A DNA stretch of 64,000 nucleotides from Flavobacterium petrolei (GCF_003314435.2 NZ_QNVY02000003.1:124001-188000); one strand, 5' to 3'; positions 8,247 through 17,659 are shown, counted from the first letter of the stretch. Numbers and translations: made by a program. Notes: a model not told the origin generated them from the letters alone.

Positions 8247-9062
8247 ATGAATCCATTACAGCCCATTATAGAGCAAGCTTGGGAAAACCGTGCTTTGTTA
8301 CAAGAAACTACAACTACTGATGCAATCAGAGCAGTTATTGAATTATTAGACACCGGGAAATTACGTGTTGCCGAACCAGTTGGTGAAGGTTGGCAAGTAA
8401 ACGAATGGGTTAAGAAAGCGGTGGTTATGTACTTCCCTATTCAAAAAATGGAAACATGGGAATCTGGAATTTTTGAATACCATGACAAAATGTTATTGAA
8501 AAGAGGTTATGCCGAAAAAGGAATCCGTGTGGTTCCTAATGCTGTGGCCCGTTATGGCGCATACATTTCAAGCGGTGTTATTTTGATGCCAAGTTATGTT
8601 AATATTGGTGCTTATGTTGATGAAGGAACTATGGTAGACACATGGGCAACTGTAGGAAGCTGTGCTCAAATTGGTAAAAACGTACACTTAAGCGGTGGTG
8701 TTGGAATCGGTGGAGTTTTGGAACCTTTGCAAGCGGCTCCGGTAATTATTGAAGACGGTGCCTTCATAGGTTCACGTTGTATCGTAGTTGAAGGCGTTCA
8801 TGTTGGTAAAGAAGCCGTTCTTGGCGCTAATGTTTGTTTGACTGCCTCTACAAAAATTATTGATGTTACAGGCGAAACTCCTATCGAAATAAAGGGATTT
8901 GTTCCTGCTCGTTCGGTAGTGATTCCTGGAAGTTATACAAAAACATTTCCTGCAGGTGATTTCCAAGTTCCTTGTGCATTAATTATCGGACAAAGAAAAG
9001 CCTCTACTGACTTAAAAACATCTTTAAATGATGCTTTACGCGAATATAACGTAGCGGTATAA
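8247..9062 (+). CDS. dapD: 2,3,4,5-tetrahydropyridine-2,6-dicarboxylate N-succinyltransferase
   Basis: DapD transfers succinyl from succinyl-CoA to tetrahydrodipicolinate in the succinylase branch of lysine and meso-diaminopimelate synthesis, feeding peptidoglycan. The 271-residue protein starts MNPLQPIIEQAWENRA. It has the DapD N-terminal helical domain and a left-handed beta-helix made of hexapeptide repeats (residues about 105-220), with GGVGIGGVLEPLQAAPV as the clearest family block. The start at 8247 was chosen because the promoter box ends at 8229. The glycosyltransferase that follows begins 37 bp after the stop without its own promoter box and is probably co-transcribed. Confidence 0.97.
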   Translation: MNPLQPIIEQAWENRALLQETTTTDAIRAVIELLDTGKLRVAEPVGEGWQVNEWVKKAVVMYFPIQKMETWESGIFEYHDKMLLKRGYAEKGIRVVPNAVARYGAYISSGVILMPSYVNIGAYVDEGTMVDTWATVGSCAQIGKNVHLSGGVGIGGVLEPLQAAPVIIEDGAFIGSRCIVVEGVHVGKEAVLGANVCLTASTKIIDVTGETPIEIKGFVPARSVVIPGSYTKTFPAGDFQVPCALIIGQRKASTDLKTSLNDALREYNVAV

Positions 9063-9099
9063 TTCCGTTTTGTTTTAAAATTTATATACAAAAAACCTA

Positions 9100-10080
9100 T
9101 TGGATATTTCAATAATCATAGTCAATTACCGAGGTTGGAAAGCCTTAGACGAGTGTTTAGAATCTATTGATTCCATTAGTTCTAGAACATTTTCATTTGA
9201 GGTTATCATAGTGGATAATTTTTCTAATGACGGACAATTTCCTGTTTTTAAACAAAAATATTCCAAGTTTACTTTTATAGAAAATACTGGTAATAATGGT
9301 TTCTCAAATGGTTGCAACTTTGGTGCAGCCATTGCGACGGGAAACCATTTCCTTTTTTTAAATCCAGATACAAAACTTACCCTTGAAGCTTTAGAAACGC
9401 TTTTGCAAACTGCTGTTTCACACCCTGAAATTGGAATTTTGTCCTGTCTTCAAATAAATGAAAACAGCGTTTTTTACAAGCAGAACAATTTATTCCCCGC
9501 TTTAGGACGCTTTTTTGGAATCTCAAGAGCAATTTTTAGAAAACTAAATAAAGCCAAACTAGAAAAACGTTTCAACACTACAACAGATTTATTTTATCCG
9601 GATTGGGTTACAGGTGCAGTTATTTTCATAAGTAGAAACTGGTTTGACAAAATTAAAGGTTGGAACGAAGATTACTGGCTGTATTTTGAAGATGTTGACC
9701 TTTGCAAAAAAGTTTCTGACCTTGGAGGAAAAGTTGCCGTAACCAGAAAAGCTACAGTTTTCCATCAGCACGGCGGTGCATCCAGATTAAACGTCAAGAC
9801 AAAAGCATTGACCAAAACCGAAGTGATTATTTCTAAACACGTTTATATCAGCAATCAATTCTCAACAGGAATTCAAATCTATTTACAAAGTTTATTAATT
9901 ATAGGAGTACTTCTGGAGAAAACACTATTATCTGTTTTAAGTTTATTTTTGTTTTTTATTCCAAAATTAAAGGTGAATCGATTAATGCTTAAAAACTTAT
10001 CCGTTTACTATTTTAATGCGCTTCAAAAACAAACTTGGATTAGTCCTCGTGCAATGAATTACTTGAAAACAAAAGCTTAA
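9100..10080 (+). CDS. Family 2 glycosyltransferase
   Basis: A 326-residue GT-A-fold glycosyltransferase. The N-terminus MDISIIIVNYRGWKALDECL is the standard GT2 beginning; FLNPDTKLT near residue 86 is the DxD-type nucleotide-sugar site, and WLYFEDVDLCKK near residue 193 is the ED acceptor-base region, resembling rhamnosyltransferase-type enzymes. A hydrophobic segment near residues 265-295 may anchor it to the membrane. The only sensible start is a TTG at 9100, since no ATG precedes the conserved first strand. It heads a run of cell-surface glycan genes (GT9, WaaE-like GT2, sugar kinase, GT4). The sugar and acceptor are unknown. Confidence 0.88.
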   Translation: MDISIIIVNYRGWKALDECLESIDSISSRTFSFEVIIVDNFSNDGQFPVFKQKYSKFTFIENTGNNGFSNGCNFGAAIATGNHFLFLNPDTKLTLEALETLLQTAVSHPEIGILSCLQINENSVFYKQNNLFPALGRFFGISRAIFRKLNKAKLEKRFNTTTDLFYPDWVTGAVIFISRNWFDKIKGWNEDYWLYFEDVDLCKKVSDLGGKVAVTRKATVFHQHGGASRLNVKTKALTKTEVIISKHVYISNQFSTGIQIYLQSLLIIGVLLEKTLLSVLSLFLFFIPKLKVNRLMLKNLSVYYFNALQKQTWISPRAMNYLKTKA

Positions 10081-10099
10081 TTCCCCTAATTTTCTCCAA

Positions 10100-11164
10100 A
10101 TGAAAATACTTGTAATTCAACAAAAAATGATTGGTGATGTTTTAGTAAGCTCCATTTTATGCGACAATCTGCGAAAAGCATATCCAAAAGCGCAAATTGA
10201 TTATATGGTTTACGAATCGACAATTGCTGTTTTACAAGGAAATACAAGTTTTGATAATCTTATACTTTTTCAGGAAAAACATCAAAAAAACAAATGGGAA
10301 TATTATAAGTTACTGAAATCCATTCGAGCAGAAAAATATGACATCGTCATTGATGCCTATTCTAAATTAGAAAGTTGGCTTGTCGTTTTATTTTCTGGTG
10401 CCAAACAAAAAATATCGTATTGGAAAAAGGGCAGAGAATTTCTTTATACAGATACCGTGAAACGGAAAAAAACATCTAAAACAAATTTGGGTTTAATAAT
10501 CGAACAACGATTAGCACTCTTAAATCCATTACATCTGCCTATAGAATTAGAAACTTTCCCACGTATTTATGTTAGGCAAGAAGAAAATGATTTTGCTACT
10601 GCACTTTTTGAATCGCACGGAATAGACCAATACAAAAAAACGATAATGGTGAGCATCATTGGAAGCAGTGCAGACAAAACTTATCCTCTGGAATACATGT
10701 CGCAATTAGTTGATTTTATCGCAGACAAAGGTGATGTAAATATCCTTTTTAATTATTTTCCAAAGCAGATTGAAGAAGCGAAAACTATCTATGATAAATG
10801 TAAAGAAACTACAAAACAGAAAATTTATTTTTCCGTTCTAGGTAAAAGTATCCGAGAGTTTATTGCTATTATGGACCAATGTGATATGATAATTGGTAAT
10901 GATGGTGGCGCAATAAATATGGCAAAAGCTTTAGAGAAACCGTCTTTTATTATTTTTTCGCCTTGGATTGATAAAAAAGGCTGGGCCACATTTGAAGATG
11001 GAATTAACCATGTTTCACTTCATTTAAATGAATTCAAACCCGATTTATTTGAAAACAAAACCGCTAAAATCGTAAAGAAAGAAACCGTTACATTTTACAA
11101 TCAATTTACTCCTGAATTAATTTATCCTTCCTTAAATACTTTTTTAGAAACGCATCTAAAATAA
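10100..11164 (+). CDS. Family 9 glycosyltransferase (heptosyltransferase-like)
   Basis: A 354-residue GT-B-fold protein of the heptosyltransferase family, which builds the inner core of lipopolysaccharide. The opening MKILVIQQKMIGDVLVSS matches the family N-terminus (IGDVL), and IIGNDGGAINMAKALEKPSF near residue 265 is the conserved nucleotide-sugar binding block (usually GxDTGxxHLAAA), here with DGG. It starts 19 bp after the GT2 stop, so the two form one transcript. It probably adds a sugar to the lipid A-core oligosaccharide; heptose itself is not proven. Confidence 0.88.
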   Translation: MKILVIQQKMIGDVLVSSILCDNLRKAYPKAQIDYMVYESTIAVLQGNTSFDNLILFQEKHQKNKWEYYKLLKSIRAEKYDIVIDAYSKLESWLVVLFSGAKQKISYWKKGREFLYTDTVKRKKTSKTNLGLIIEQRLALLNPLHLPIELETFPRIYVRQEENDFATALFESHGIDQYKKTIMVSIIGSSADKTYPLEYMSQLVDFIADKGDVNILFNYFPKQIEEAKTIYDKCKETTKQKIYFSVLGKSIREFIAIMDQCDMIIGNDGGAINMAKALEKPSFIIFSPWIDKKGWATFEDGINHVSLHLNEFKPDLFENKTAKIVKKETVTFYNQFTPELIYPSLNTFLETHLK

Positions 11165-11181
11165 ACTTTCAAAGTAAAAAA

Positions 11182-11210
11182 TTGAATTTAATCCGAAAAC
11201 TATATTTTTG
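11182..11210 (+). promoter_or_regulatory. Promoter of the WaaE-like glycosyltransferase gene
   Basis: TTG (11182-11184) and TATTTTTG (11203-11210) are separated by 18 bp, ending 18 bp before the ATG at 11229. It fits the TTG/TAnnTTTG model and suggests the third glycosyltransferase has its own transcript. Confidence 0.72.
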
Positions 11211-11228
11211 TAGAAGATCCAAAAATTA

Positions 11229-12020
11229 ATGATAAACAATCACAACACAAAAATTTCAATTTTAATAATCACATTAAACGAGGAAAATCAAATGAAGTCG
11301 CTTTTGGCTGATTTCGATTTTGCTGATGAAATTATTGTTGTGGATTCATTCAGTACGGATAAAACAGAAAGTATTTGCAAATCATTTGACAAAGTCACTT
11401 TCGTTCAAAATACATTCGAAAATTATTCATCGCAACGGAATTTTGCGATTTCTCAAGCAAAAAATGATTGGATTTTATTTCTGGACGCTGATGAAAGACT
11501 GACTCCTGCATTAAAAAATGAAATCATATCCACAGTAAATACTAATCAAACATATTCGGCTTTTCTTTTTTACAGAACTTTTATGTTCAAAGACAAAGTA
11601 CTGCATTTCAGTGGAAACCAAAATGATAAGATATTTAGACTTTTCAATAAAAATCATGCAGCTTACACTAAAGAAAGGCTCGTACATGAAAAATTAAAAG
11701 TCAATGGAAAAATAGGTTTGCTAAAAAACAAACTCATTCATTACTCCTATTCCAATTTTCAAGCTTATAAATCAAAAACCATTCGCTACGGAAAATTTAA
11801 GGCCCAGGAGAAATTTTTAAAGAGACAAAAACCTTCTATTATATTGCATTTTTTTCATCCTGCCTATAATTTTTTATTCAATTATATTGTGCGATTAGGG
11901 TTTCTTGACGGAAAAAAAGGCTTGATTATTTGCTATTTAAACGCAAACTCCGTTTATACTCGATATCGAGAATTAGAACAACTTTGGAATACCGAAGAAT
12001 CGCTATCGCCAAAACAATAA
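11229..12020 (+). CDS. WaaE/KdtX-type family 2 glycosyltransferase
   Basis: A 263-residue GT2 protein of the WaaE/KdtX group, which adds a hexose to the lipopolysaccharide inner core. Visible signs are ISILIITLNEENQMKSL at the N-terminus, IIVVDSFSTDKTESIC, the pair SSQRNFAISQAKNDWI and FLDADERLTPAL (the DxD site, near residue 88), and LVHEKLKVNGK near residue 150. All are typical of this group. Its last 18 bp overlap the convergent kinase gene at 12003. A full promoter precedes it. Confidence 0.88.
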   Translation: MINNHNTKISILIITLNEENQMKSLLADFDFADEIIVVDSFSTDKTESICKSFDKVTFVQNTFENYSSQRNFAISQAKNDWILFLDADERLTPALKNEIISTVNTNQTYSAFLFYRTFMFKDKVLHFSGNQNDKIFRLFNKNHAAYTKERLVHEKLKVNGKIGLLKNKLIHYSYSNFQAYKSKTIRYGKFKAQEKFLKRQKPSIILHFFHPAYNFLFNYIVRLGFLDGKKGLIICYLNANSVYTRYRELEQLWNTEESLSPKQ

Positions 12021-12764
12021 TTTCTTTTTTCGAGCAATCTTTCTGTGAAATTTTGTCTGAAAATCATTGGTATAAAAACACATTTTGGCAAAAACTTCAT
12101 CGTATTTTTTACCGTAAAGTTTAGCATATTCATCACTCATGATAGCCAGCATTTCTGTTTTTGGCGTAAGCCTGTTGAAATTTTTCATACGAGAATCAAA
12201 ATCCATAACATCATGAAAATTCATTCGGTTTAAATCCACCAAAAAGAAGCAATAGTTTCCTTCGCTTCCTTTTTTTATCAAAGTATTTCCTGGAGAATGA
12301 TCTAAAAACTCAATTCTTTTTTGATGCAAATCAAATGTAAATCGGGTAAACTGTCGCAAGATATTCTCGTGATCTGGATAATCCGGTTGCAGCACTAATT
12401 CTCTAAAAGTCAGTTCTGCCTGAAGGTGTTCACTGATGTAAAAACTTTTTTCTAACCCTGATAATTTGAAATTTTCAACATAAGCTAAAGGTTGTGGAGT
12501 TCCTATACCGTTTTCAAGCAATCTATTCGCATATTCATAAGAACGCCTTGCTTTAGATTTTCTGAAATATTTGTAAGCCACTTGATTGATAATATTAGGA
12601 ATTTTAAACGATTTGATATTAATCGTCTTGTCTTCTAATTCAAATAGTTTAATCTTATTTCTTTGACCGTCACCAAATAGTATTCCTATTGTATCAAAAT
12701 TATTTACAAAGTTCCTAATTTGTTTCTCTAAAGATTTAAAAGAAGGGTTAAAGATATATTTCAT
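12003..12764 (-). CDS. Lipopolysaccharide kinase-like protein (WaaP/InaA superfamily)
   Basis: A 253-residue small kinase-fold protein related to the lipopolysaccharide core kinases WaaP, KdkA and InaA. The likely catalytic loop is FLDHSPGNTLI near residue 158, with Asp and Asn in the positions of the kinase HxDxxxxN motif. The metal-binding strand reads FLVDLNRMNF, close to the IDLHR of WaaP rather than DFG. These enzymes phosphorylate heptose or Kdo in the lipid A core. It lies within a glycosyltransferase cluster, convergent with and overlapping a WaaE-like gene by 18 bp. A TACTTTTG box lies 20 bp upstream. Confidence 0.78.
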   Translation of the reverse strand: MKYIFNPSFKSLEKQIRNFVNNFDTIGILFGDGQRNKIKLFELEDKTINIKSFKIPNIINQVAYKYFRKSKARRSYEYANRLLENGIGTPQPLAYVENFKLSGLEKSFYISEHLQAELTFRELVLQPDYPDHENILRQFTRFTFDLHQKRIEFLDHSPGNTLIKKGSEGNYCFFLVDLNRMNFHDVMDFDSRMKNFNRLTPKTEMLAIMSDEYAKLYGKKYDEVFAKMCFYTNDFQTKFHRKIARKKKLLFWR

Positions 12765-12783
12765 AAAAAGCAGAATTGAAAGA

Positions 12784-12791
12784 CAAAAGTA
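12784..12791 (-). promoter_or_regulatory. -7 box of the lipopolysaccharide kinase-like gene
   Basis: CAAAAGTA (TACTTTTG on the minus strand) lies 20 bp upstream of the ATG at 12764. No -33 TTG with normal spacing was found. Confidence 0.45.
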
Positions 12792-12985
12792 AGTATTGAA
12801 TTCAACACTTAAAATATTTAATGTAATTTTACCCGAATTTTTATCTCTATTTCTGATTAATCGTCATCATTAATTGAAAGAAAACAGGAGAGTTATACCA
12901 ACTATTCCTCAAAAAAAGAGTGCTATTTTTTTAATAAATACGCGATACCAAATCGAAAAACCAACATTAAAATGAAAAAAAAATA

Positions 12986-14098
12986 ATGACAGTTCTACAC
13001 ATATCTGCAGTAAAAAGTTGGGGTGGCGGCGAAAATCATATTGAAAACTTGTGTTTTGAATTGGCGCAATCAAATCCTGAAGTCACCAACATAGTTTTGT
13101 GTGTAAAAGATGAACTTTTTCATCAACGTTTATCAAAGACTAATATCATCACGGAAACTGCACCTTTGTCTATTAATATGGATCTTCGTTTTGTATTAAA
13201 AATAATTAAGCTGAATAGGAAATACAAACCTGATATTATTCACCTGCATGACCCATCCGCAATTGTTCTAGCAATTGTAGCTGATAAATTTGCCGGTTTA
13301 CCACCTTTCGTATTCAGCAAAAAAACATCGTTTCCCATTAAAAATAAAAAGCTGACACTTTATAAATACAATTATTCTAAAATTAAGAAGTATTTATGTG
13401 TTTCGGAGGAAACAAAAAGAATCACGGAAGAATCCATCATTGATAAAGATAAATTAATTACGATTTATCACGGAACTAATATTGGAACTAAAAATTCTCA
13501 AACGCCATTTCTACTGAGAGAAAAATTTGCAGTCGATCCTTCTAAAAAAATAATCGGAATTATAGGCAATCACATCAGGGCCAAAAATTTTGAAACTCTG
13601 ATTGAGACCGTAAATATAATTGTGAATGTGCAAAAAAGGACTGATTTTATTTTCATTCAAATAGGAAGTCATACAGATCGTACTGAGGATTTATTGCAAA
13701 GTGTAAAAAGCTTCAATTTAGAAAAAAACCTATTATTTCTTGGCTACATGCCAAGTGCTTCTAATTTCATTCCACAATTCGATGCGTTGTTGCTAACCTC
13801 ACAAAGTGAAGGAATTCCGCAAGTGATTTATGAAAGTTTCTATCATGAAGTCCCTGTTATCAGTACAAACGTTGGTGGAATACCTGAAATTATCCAAGAT
13901 GGAATTAATGGACTTTTAGCTCCAAAGCAAAGTCCTGAAATACTAGCCGAAAAAATTGAATACTTATTTAATAATGAGAATATGATAGCTAATTTTGTTG
14001 CTATTTCTAAAGAAAATCTGTTGAAGTATTATACGACATCGATTATGGCACAAAAAACGCTACAAGAATATAAAACTATTTTAAATGGAAAATATTAA
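12986..14098 (+). CDS. Family 4 glycosyltransferase
   Basis: A 370-residue GT-B retaining glycosyltransferase. The N-terminus has the acceptor-domain motif SWGGGENHIENLC, and the C-terminal half has the GT4 block LLLTSQSEGIPQVIYES followed by GGIPEIIQDGINGLLA, containing the ExxxxxxxE donor-site pattern. It probably builds cell-surface polysaccharide or lipopolysaccharide with its neighbours. Its ATG overlaps the stop of a four-codon leader frame (ATG at 12972, MKKK, stop at 12984 sharing the A of the start). Its end overlaps the tsaC-type gene by 14 bp, so the two are translationally linked. Confidence 0.9.
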   Translation: MTVLHISAVKSWGGGENHIENLCFELAQSNPEVTNIVLCVKDELFHQRLSKTNIITETAPLSINMDLRFVLKIIKLNRKYKPDIIHLHDPSAIVLAIVADKFAGLPPFVFSKKTSFPIKNKKLTLYKYNYSKIKKYLCVSEETKRITEESIIDKDKLITIYHGTNIGTKNSQTPFLLREKFAVDPSKKIIGIIGNHIRAKNFETLIETVNIIVNVQKRTDFIFIQIGSHTDRTEDLLQSVKSFNLEKNLLFLGYMPSASNFIPQFDALLLTSQSEGIPQVIYESFYHEVPVISTNVGGIPEIIQDGINGLLAPKQSPEILAEKIEYLFNNENMIANFVAISKENLLKYYTTSIMAQKTLQEYKTILNGKY

Positions 14099-14654
14099 CG
14101 ACGAAATTCACAGAGCCTACGAAGTCATAAAAGAAGGCGGAATCATCCTTTATCCTACGGACACCGTTTGGGGAATAGGTTGTGATGCCACAAATCCTGA
14201 GGCTGTCGCCAAAATATACAAACTCAAAAAAAGAGCCGAAACTCAAAGCATGATTGTTTTGATGAATGGCGAAAAAATGATGTACAATGTTTTTAAAGAC
14301 ATTCCTGAAGTAGCCTGGCAAATCATTGATTTATCCGAAAAACCTACAACCATAATCTTGGACAAACCAAGAAATGTAGCTCCAAATTTAGTTTCAGGAG
14401 ACAACTCACTAGGAATTCGTATTGTAAAAGAGCCTTTTTGTTTTAAGTTGATGGAAAAAATGAAAAAACCATTGGTTTCAACATCTGCAAATATCTCCGG
14501 ACAGCCTACTCCTATTGCCTTTAAAGATATTAGTCCAGAAATTATAAAAGGTGTAGACTATGTTGTAAATTTGCATCGCGAAAAAATAGCCGGAAAACCT
14601 TCGACAATCATAAAATTGACGAACGATTCTCAGGTGAAAGTGATTCGGAAATAG
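14085..14654 (+). CDS. L-threonylcarbamoyladenylate synthase (TsaC/YrdC family)
   Basis: A 189-residue YrdC-fold enzyme that makes threonylcarbamoyl-AMP from threonine, bicarbonate and ATP for t6A37 modification of ANN-decoding tRNAs. The family motifs YPTDTVWGIGCDATNPEAV (residues about 23-41) and KKRAETQSMIVLM are present, and PLVSTSANISGQPTP near residue 126 is the conserved nucleotide-binding block. It is a single-domain form without the Sua5 C-terminal domain. It starts within the last codons of the GT4 gene. Confidence 0.92.
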   Translation: MENINDEIHRAYEVIKEGGIILYPTDTVWGIGCDATNPEAVAKIYKLKKRAETQSMIVLMNGEKMMYNVFKDIPEVAWQIIDLSEKPTTIILDKPRNVAPNLVSGDNSLGIRIVKEPFCFKLMEKMKKPLVSTSANISGQPTPIAFKDISPEIIKGVDYVVNLHREKIAGKPSTIIKLTNDSQVKVIRK

Positions 14655-14692
14655 TTATTATTTACCGCTAATTCACTAATTCAATTTGAAAA

Positions 14693-15076
14693 ATGGATGA
14701 TTTAATTTACAAAGAAAAATGTTATAAAATTGTTGGACTTTTATATGAAGTCCACAAAAATCTTGGCAGAGGTTTCTCTGAAATTGTTTATAAAGATGCA
14801 TTGGAATTTGAATTAAACGAAAGTAATATTCATTACGAAAGAGAGAAGGAATATACCGTTAAATATAAAAATTCAATTTTAAAACATAAATTTTACGCAG
14901 ATTTTATTATTCATGACAAAATAATTCTTGAGATAAAAACTGTTGAATGTTTTAACAATAGCCATTACAATCAATGTTTAAATTATTTGAAAATTTCTGG
15001 AAACAAACTTGCAATTTTAGTTAATTTCAACCTTAACTCTTTAGAATACAAACGTATCGTTGATACCAAAAAATAA
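14693..15076 (+). CDS. GxxExxY protein (PD-(D/E)xK nuclease-like fold)
   Basis: A 127-residue protein of the GxxExxY family (PDDEXK_3 type). The name-giving motif is visible as GFSEIVYKDALE near residue 27. The nuclease-like core is FYADFIIHDKIILEIKTVE near residue 70, with D and ExK in the usual places. Biological function is not established for the family. It sits between the tsaC-type gene and cca, two tRNA-metabolism genes, 38 bp after the first and 24 bp before the second, on the same strand. Similar genes are scattered in many genomes, so the tRNA context may be chance. Confidence 0.85.
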   Translation: MDDLIYKEKCYKIVGLLYEVHKNLGRGFSEIVYKDALEFELNESNIHYEREKEYTVKYKNSILKHKFYADFIIHDKIILEIKTVECFNNSHYNQCLNYLKISGNKLAILVNFNLNSLEYKRIVDTKK

Positions 15077-15100
15077 TTAGCGAATTTGCTGTAATAAAAA

Positions 15101-16522
15101 ATGAATTACAAAACAGCCTTACATAATAAAATTTTCGAAGTCATTTCTCAAGCTTCCCAAGAACTTAACGTTGACAGTTATGTGATTGGTGGCTTTGTCA
15201 GAGATTTACTTTTGAAAAGAGACTTTAAAAAAGACATAGATATAGTTGCCGTTGGCAGCGGAATCGAATTGGCTTTAAAAGTTTCTCAATTACTTCCTAC
15301 TAAACCAAAAGTTCAAGTTTTCAAAACTTACGGAACAGCGATGTTGCGCTTTGAAGACACCGAAATTGAGTTTGTAGGCGCCAGAAAAGAATCCTATCAT
15401 TTTGAAAGTAGGAATCCTGTCGTAGAAAACGGAACGTTAGAAGACGACCAAAACCGTCGTGATTTCACCATAAACGCCTTGGCTTTATCTTTAAATGTTG
15501 AAAATTTTGGAGAATTATCTGATCCTTTTAATGGTCTGGAAGATTTAAAAAACAAAATAATCAGAACACCCTTGGATCCAGATATTACTTTTTCTGATGA
15601 TCCGTTGCGTATGTTGCGAGGCATTCGTTTTGCGAACCAGTTAGGCTTTGATATAGAAGAAAATTCGTTTCGATCCATCGCAAAGAACGCGGAACGCATC
15701 AAAATCATTTCCGGAGAACGCATTGTTGATGAATTAAATAAAATACTTTCGACAGATAAACCTTCAATCGGATTTTTACATTTGTTCAAAACAGGACTTT
15801 TAGATATTATTCTTCCCGAGTTAACAGCTTTGAATCAAGTTGAAGAAATAGAAGGTCACACCCACAAAAACAATTTCTACCATACACTGGAAGTTGTAGA
15901 TAATATTTGTCCAAACACAGATGACGTTTGGCTGCGCTGGTCAGCATTGTTGCACGATATTGGAAAAGCGCCAACGAAACGTTTTAATAAAAAACAAGGT
16001 TGGACTTTTCACGGACATGAATTTCTAGGTGGAAAAATGGCCAAAAAGATATTTGAACGTTTGCACATGCCATTGAATCACAAAATGAAATTTGTCCAAA
16101 AAATGGTGATGATGAGTTCCCGTCCGATTGTATTATCACAAGATACAGTAACGGATTCTGCGGTGCGCCGTTTGGTTTTTGACGCAGGCGAAGATGTCGA
16201 GAATTTAATGACGTTGTGCGAAGCCGATATTACGACCAAGAACCCTAATAAATTTAAAAAATACCATAATAATTTCGAAATCGTCCGCAAGAAAATTGTT
16301 GAAGTAGAAGAGCGCGATCAGGTTCGTAATTTCCAACCTCCAATTTCTGGAGAGGAAATCATGAAGATTTTTGACCTAAAACCTTCTAAAGAAATCGGAA
16401 TGCTGAAGGAAGCCATAAAAGAAGCCATTTTAGAAGGAGAAATTCCCAATGAATATCAGGCGGCATATGATTTCATGTTAAAAAGAGCCACAAAAATCGG
16501 ATTAAAGATTAACGCTTGTTGA
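15101..16522 (+). CDS. cca: tRNA nucleotidyltransferase / polyA polymerase family with HD domain
   Basis: A 473-residue class II nucleotidyltransferase that adds or repairs the CCA end of tRNA. The head domain carries [20 protein letters not shown] (residues about 26-45), with the GG-RD and DxD catalytic elements, followed by [11 protein letters not shown] and a [17 protein letters not shown] neck motif. The C-terminal part has an HD phosphohydrolase domain with [13 protein letters not shown] near residue 285 and [10 protein letters not shown]. The HD domain suggests extra phosphatase or phosphodiesterase activity. It is 24 bp downstream of the GxxExxY gene. Confidence 0.93.
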   Translation: MNYKTALHNKIFEVISQASQELNVDSYVIGGFVRDLLLKRDFKKDIDIVAVGSGIELALKVSQLLPTKPKVQVFKTYGTAMLRFEDTEIEFVGARKESYHFESRNPVVENGTLEDDQNRRDFTINALALSLNVENFGELSDPFNGLEDLKNKIIRTPLDPDITFSDDPLRMLRGIRFANQLGFDIEENSFRSIAKNAERIKIISGERIVDELNKILSTDKPSIGFLHLFKTGLLDIILPELTALNQVEEIEGHTHKNNFYHTLEVVDNICPNTDDVWLRWSALLHDIGKAPTKRFNKKQGWTFHGHEFLGGKMAKKIFERLHMPLNHKMKFVQKMVMMSSRPIVLSQDTVTDSAVRRLVFDAGEDVENLMTLCEADITTKNPNKFKKYHNNFEIVRKKIVEVEERDQVRNFQPPISGEEIMKIFDLKPSKEIGMLKEAIKEAILEGEIPNEYQAAYDFMLKRATKIGLKINAC

Positions 16523-16546
16523 ATTAACATTTAATTGCATTTCAAA

Positions 16547-16554
16547 TACCTTTG
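16547..16554 (+). promoter_or_regulatory. -7 box of the heme A synthase promoter
   Basis: TACCTTTG lies 19 bp before the ATG at 16574 and 25 bp after the cca stop. TTG triplets at 16516 and 16519 are somewhat far for a -33 element. Confidence 0.55.
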
Positions 16555-16573
16555 TAAAAATTAATTTTGAACA

Positions 16574-17596
16574 ATGAAAAAAGAGAATAATTACGTTATC
16601 ATTTGGTTGTTATCAGGATGCTTATTATTGTTTATGATGGTTATAGTGGGAGGAATTACCCGATTAACAAATTCTGGTTTATCAATGACCGATTGGCATT
16701 TAGTAACCGATACTTTCCCTCCTTTAACAGAAGAAAAATGGTCACACGCTTTTGAAGAATATAAAAAATTTCCAGAATATCAAAAAATCAATATCCACAA
16801 TGATTTTACGCTAAGTGATTACAAATTCATCTATTTCTGGGAGTGGTTTCACCGTTTTATTGGTAGAATAATTGGTCTGGCATTTATAGTCCCATTTGTT
16901 TATTTCTTGTTCAAGAAACGTCTTTCGACCGCAACCATCAAAAAATGTGTTGTTTTGCTTTTTATGGGCGGTTTTCAAGGATTTTTGGGCTGGTTCATGG
17001 TTCGTAGTGGTTTAATTGACAATCCCGATGTAAGTCATTTCAGATTGGCCTTGCACCTCACATTTGCTTTCATTACGTTTGCCTATACGCTTTGGGTTGC
17101 TTTGGATTTAATTTACCCAAACAGATCCAAAGTAATAGTTCCTTTGCGTAATCTTGCACGCGTTGCATTAGTATTTCTGGTTATCCAAATCATTTATGGT
17201 GGTTTTGTTGCAGGTTTAAATGCAGGTCTAATTCATAATCACTGGCCTTTAATGAGCGACGGACAATTCATTCACGATAGTGTTTTTATAGAGAAAAACA
17301 CCTTATTTTTAAATCTAATTGAAGGAAAAAGTGGCGTTCAATTTGTTCATCGTACCATGGCTTATGTTGTAGTCGGGCTTATTTTGGCGTTGTATTTTAC
17401 AAGTCGTAAACACTTGCTTACCGTGCTACAGAAAAGAGGAATCAAGACTTTGGTGATTATTGTATTTTTACAATTTACACTAGGTGTGTTTACTTTGCTA
17501 TACGGTGTTCCGCTTTGGTTGGGATTGATACACCAAGTAATGGCTTTCATTTTACTGACAGCAATGACATTTTCTTTACACAGATTATCAAAATAA
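16574..17596 (+). CDS. ctaA: COX15/CtaA family heme A synthase
   Basis: A 340-residue integral membrane protein that oxidises heme O to heme A for cytochrome c oxidase. It has about eight transmembrane helices and the conserved histidines of the COX15/CtaA family: EWFHRFIGRIIGLA near residue 95, the helix GFLGWFMVRSGL, FVHRTMAYVVVG near residue 258, and GLIHQVMAFILLT near residue 320. The N-terminal helix ends in GGITRLTNSGLSMTDW, the COX15 signature. It has its own TACCTTTG box and is followed 63 bp later by the CDP-alcohol gene. The other oxidase genes are not in the window. Confidence 0.94.
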   Translation: MKKENNYVIIWLLSGCLLLFMMVIVGGITRLTNSGLSMTDWHLVTDTFPPLTEEKWSHAFEEYKKFPEYQKINIHNDFTLSDYKFIYFWEWFHRFIGRIIGLAFIVPFVYFLFKKRLSTATIKKCVVLLFMGGFQGFLGWFMVRSGLIDNPDVSHFRLALHLTFAFITFAYTLWVALDLIYPNRSKVIVPLRNLARVALVFLVIQIIYGGFVAGLNAGLIHNHWPLMSDGQFIHDSVFIEKNTLFLNLIEGKSGVQFVHRTMAYVVVGLILALYFTSRKHLLTVLQKRGIKTLVIIVFLQFTLGVFTLLYGVPLWLGLIHQVMAFILLTAMTFSLHRLSK

Positions 17597-17659
17597 AATC
17601 ATAATTCAAAACCAATATTGCCTGACTATATTGTCACATTTCTTTGCTTATTAACGTAA

